In this document: in pieces, positions 63,760 through 64,000 of the stretch
Position numbering within the stretch: position 1 is the first letter of the stretch
Layout of the letters: each line of letters begins with the position of its first letter
NCBI GenBank assembly: GCA_902500775.1
Contig: CABVRZ010000005.1
Coordinates: 117,794-181,793, forward strand
Direction of reading: 5' to 3'
Length of the DNA stretch: 64,000 nucleotides
DNA from: an uncultured Nitrospira sp.
Lineage (GTDB): Bacteria > Nitrospirota > Nitrospiria > Nitrospirales > Nitrospiraceae
The notes under the pieces: model-generated
The model's database searches: none
What the model saw: only the letters and a program-made list of their open reading frames with translations
What the model was told of the DNA's origin: nothing
Position numbers and translations under genes: made by a program

Positions 63760-64000
63760 CCCGGTGTCCAGGAAATCGGGGGAAGATCAGGTGGACATGG
63801 AATTGCTCGGCCAACTCGGCCAGTGTCTTATCGCTTTTAACTGCGGCCAAGGCGACCTGCGCCTTGAAGGTCGCCCCGTGATTGCATCGTGTTCTCTTCA
63901 TCGCCTCGCTCCTTTGGTTCGCCACCACCTGGGGGCGTTGGTGAAGGAATTATCAAGATCTCCGTTGAAAGTTTCTGAGCAACCCCATGGTAATGGTTAC

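Larger units (their letters stand above)
62540..63789 (+). mobile_element. IS3-family element B inserted in OrfA of element A
   Basis: A 1250 bp element with long inverted repeats (CTTCCCCCGATTTCACAGAC at the left; CTTCCCCCGATTTCCTGGAC read inward from the right) that begin with TG and end with CA as usual in IS3 elements. It is flanked by GGT on both sides (62537-62539 and 63790-63792), the expected 3-bp target duplication. Removing it with one GGT restores the broken OrfA frame exactly. Confidence 0.93.
62349..63901 (-). pseudogene. IS3-family OrfA of element A, split by element B and carrying a nonsense codon
   Basis: The N-terminus (63790-63901: MKRTRCNHGATFKAQVALAA, then SDKTLAELAEQFHVH) and the rest (62349-62539: PTQITEWKQQLLARAADVFG, then LKTLHAKIG) read in one frame when element B and one copy of its GGT duplication are removed, giving EQFHVHPTQITEWKQQ. 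A TAA stop follows KIG, where the family has a Gln, and then LALKNDFLEGALIKAG continues. OrfB starts at an overlapping ATGA. Confidence 0.88.

Noticed and set aside
1..64000. CRISPR arrays, tRNA or rRNA genes
   Set aside because: No regularly spaced direct repeats and no tRNA- or rRNA-like sequence were seen while reading both strands.

Overview
The window reads as one large accessory locus of a Gram-negative bacterium for making, exporting and decorating an exopolysaccharide, joined to an exosortase/PEP-CTERM protein-sorting system. The gene families (two exosortases, EpsI, PrsK/PrsR/PrsT, a PEP-CTERM-type export lipoprotein, FemAB-like proteins), the mid-range GC, the frequent GTG/TTG starts and the outer-membrane components suggest a Nitrospira-like organism. 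That assignment is inference from gene content; no rRNA or tRNA gene was seen.

Layout. 1-8.3 kb: tail of a Gfo/Idh/MocA oxidoreductase, a polyprenyl-phosphate sugar transferase, exosortase 1, a FemAB-like protein, the sensor kinase PrsK, the sigma-54 activator PrsR, and a first PEP-CTERM protein with a clear sigma-54 promoter. 8.4-13.4 kb: a deleted IS3 remnant, the TPR lipoprotein PrsT (minus strand), a second PEP-CTERM protein with its own sigma-54 promoter, and a LuxR-type regulator (minus). 13.4-15.9 kb: a gene-poor, eroded stretch with a lone IS3 OrfA, possible group II intron debris and a structured-RNA candidate. 15.9-56.3 kb: about 40 kb of almost exclusively plus-strand, often overlapping genes. 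In order these are export lipoprotein, outer-membrane protein, Wzz/BY-kinase fusion, second priming sugar transferase, deacetylase, an amidotransferase/ACP/acyl-ligase/NadE-like cassette, exosortase 2 plus EpsI, two FemAB/GNAT proteins, an aminotransferase, SGNH-like proteins, glycosyltransferases, hexapeptide acyltransferase, Wzy-like polymerase, flippase-like proteins, a GT39, a Wzx, and a second ACP/SDR/acyl-ligase cassette. It ends with CapK- and CapA-like genes and a strong hairpin. 56.3-64 kb: a secreted ConA-like protein (minus) with a third sigma-54 promoter, a last glycosyltransferase, an IS1595-type element, an Fn3 lipoprotein, and a nest of insertion sequences in which one IS3 element has been hit by both an IS30 and a second IS3 element.

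How it works together (family knowledge plus inference). Priming sugar transferases load a sugar phosphate on undecaprenyl phosphate. Glycosyltransferases extend it, and acyl, amide and acetyl tailoring enzymes modify it. Wzx flips it, Wzy and Wzz polymerise it, and the export lipoprotein with the beta-barrel protein carries it out. Exosortases process proteins ending in PEP-CTERM tails. PrsK/PrsR probably switch on the PEP-CTERM genes through sigma-54: both genes carry a GG-N10-GC promoter and an upstream palindrome TGTwAA-N5-TTTACA, which I propose as the PrsR binding site.
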